DNA of 14,337 nt from Gemmatimonas phototrophica (GTDB lineage Bacteria > Gemmatimonadota > Gemmatimonadetes > Longimicrobiales > Gaopeijiaceae), in contig CAMCNM010000020.1 of assembly GCA_945876015.1 (NCBI GenBank), positions 1 through 14,337 on the forward strand. The letters are read 5' to 3'. Under the pieces are notes generated by a model. It saw only the letters and a list, made by a program, of their open reading frames with translations. It was not told the DNA's origin and did no database searches. This document shows, piece by piece, positions 13,606 to 14,337 of this stretch; within the stretch, counting starts at the first letter, position 1, and every line of letters starts with the position of its first letter. A program made the position numbers and the translations under genes.

Positions 13606-14337
13606 CTATCCCCGTCGTAGCCCCGTGCCCGCCTCGTCGTACGTCCCCCAGGCGGTCCGGAGCGTATCGCTGATCTCCCCAAGGGTGGCGAGCGCCCTCA
13701 CGGAGCCCACGATCGCCGGCATCAGGTTGTCCCGGCCGCGAGCCGCCGCCGCCACCTCGGCCAGCCCCCGGTCCACCGCCGCCCCGTCCCGCCGCGCCCG
13801 AAGCGCGGCCAATTTCTCCTTCTGGCGGGCCTCCAGGGCGGAGTAGTCGGGCAGCGCGATGCGCAGCTCGTCCTCGGCGTCCTCGAAGGCGTTCACCCCC
13901 ACCTGGACCCGCTCGCCCGATTCGATCGCCTTCTGGTGTTCGTAGGCCGCCCGGTGGATCTCCTCCGCCATGAACTCGATCGCCTCCGATGCGCCCCCCA
14001 TCTCCGCCACCCGGTCGAGCAGCTGCCGCGCCCGCGTCTCCATCGCGTCGGTGAGGCGCTCGACGTACCAGCTCCCGGCCAGCGGGTCCGCGGTGCGCGC
14101 GACGCCCGACTCGTAGGCGAGGATCTGCTGGGTGCGGAGCGCGAGGCGGGCGGCCTTCTCGGTCGGGAGGGAGAGCGCCTCGTCGTAGCCGTTGGTGTGG
14201 AGCGACTGCGTGCCCCCGAGCACGGCGGCCAGCGCCTGCACGGTGACGCGCACCACGTTGTTGAGGGGCTGCTGCGCGGTGAGCGTCGAGCCGCCCGTCT
14301 GGGTGTGGAAGCGGAGCATCGCCGACCGCGGGTTCTT
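13606..14337 (-). CDS. Methylmalonyl-CoA mutase large (catalytic) subunit, C-terminal part
   Basis: Acyl-CoA mutase that interconverts methylmalonyl-CoA and succinyl-CoA using adenosylcobalamin. The 243 visible residues form the end of the substrate-binding barrel and the linker: KNPRSAMLRFHTQTGG, STLTAQQPLNNVVRVTVQAL, SLHTNGYDEALSLPTEKAAR, LRTQQILAYESGVARTADPLAGSWYVE and ENAFED-type VGVNAFEDAED, all close to family consensus. The protein ends at GTYDEAGTGLRRG, where fused mutases go on into the cobalamin-binding domain with its D-x-H-x-x-G motif. This gene therefore encodes the split form, which needs a separate small B12-binding subunit. That gene is not directly downstream, where the FmdB-type gene follows after 25 bases. 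The 5' end lies beyond the window edge at 14337. Confidence 0.94.
   Translation of the reverse strand, partial: KNPRSAMLRFHTQTGGSTLTAQQPLNNVVRVTVQALAAVLGGTQSLHTNGYDEALSLPTEKAARLALRTQQILAYESGVARTADPLAGSWYVERLTDAMETRARQLLDRVAEMGGASEAIEFMAEEIHRAAYEHQKAIESGERVQVGVNAFEDAEDELRIALPDYSALEARQKEKLAALRARRDGAAVDRGLAEVAAAARGRDNLMPAIVGSVRALATLGEISDTLRTAWGTYDEAGTGLRRG

Noticed and set aside
12405..13673. Plus-strand open frame (422 codons) opposite argS and the zinc-ribbon gene
   Set aside because: Leu/Arg/Ala-rich mirror of argS and of the low-complexity tail; no start context or motif supports it.
1..14337. CRISPR arrays, insertion sequences, attachment sites, tRNA or rRNA genes
   Set aside because: No regularly spaced repeats, transposase motifs, terminal inverted repeats, tRNA-like cloverleaf or rRNA segments were seen by eye on either strand.

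Overview
This window is GC-rich bacterial DNA (strong G/C at third codon positions) in which 17 genes, two of them cut by the window ends, all lie on the minus strand and are packed almost end to end. Reading in the direction of transcription (from high to low coordinates): methylmalonyl-CoA mutase large subunit (C-terminal part), an FmdB-type zinc-ribbon protein, argS, a PfkB-family kinase, purM, an unrecognised exported beta-barrel-like protein, ribD, ribE, ribBA, ribH, nusB, a GT4 glycosyltransferase, hprK, and the IIA, IIB, IIC and IID (partial) components of a mannose-family PTS. Junctions are mostly short gaps or 1-26 bp overlaps. The only gaps above 20 nt are about 25 nt (mutase/FmdB), 58 nt (argS/pfkB) and 85 nt (IIC/IID). 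No stretch over 300 bases lacks a gene.

Organism: HPr kinase with a mannose-type PTS, a zinc-ribbon gene beside argS, a split cobalamin-dependent mutase and an outer-membrane-type protein ending in an aromatic residue suggest a diderm, Gram-negative-type bacterium from an uncultured or poorly cultured phylum (Candidatus Eisenbacteria, Gemmatimonadota or a myxobacterial-like lineage come to mind). This is inferred from gene content only; no rRNA or other marker in the window settles it.

Regions. (1) 11433-14337: propionate/methylmalonyl metabolism end, zinc-ribbon protein and arginyl-tRNA synthetase. (2) 8424-11374: PfkB kinase, purine synthesis (purM) and an envelope protein, joined by 8-bp overlaps. 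(3) 4449-8413: a complete riboflavin block in the Bacillus-like order ribD-ribE-ribBA-ribH, followed by nusB. It covers the dedicated steps from GTP and ribulose 5-phosphate to riboflavin except the phosphatase step, and there is no room for an FMN riboswitch directly before ribD. (4) 1-4447: a glycosyltransferase, then hprK and the PTS components, a carbohydrate uptake/regulatory module whose HPr and enzyme I genes may lie beyond position 1.

Most of the window is ordinary housekeeping sequence. The points worth a second look are an hprK gene that appears to need a non-AUG/GUG/UUG start codon, a His-to-Gln change at a metal-ligand position in the RibB half of RibBA, the orphan envelope protein wedged between purM and ribD, a GC-rich hairpin between the IIC and IID genes, and a GAAAC/GTTTC cluster before pfkB. 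I found no CRISPR array, mobile element, RNA gene or clear intrinsic terminator, and no evidence of an undescribed system beyond these points.
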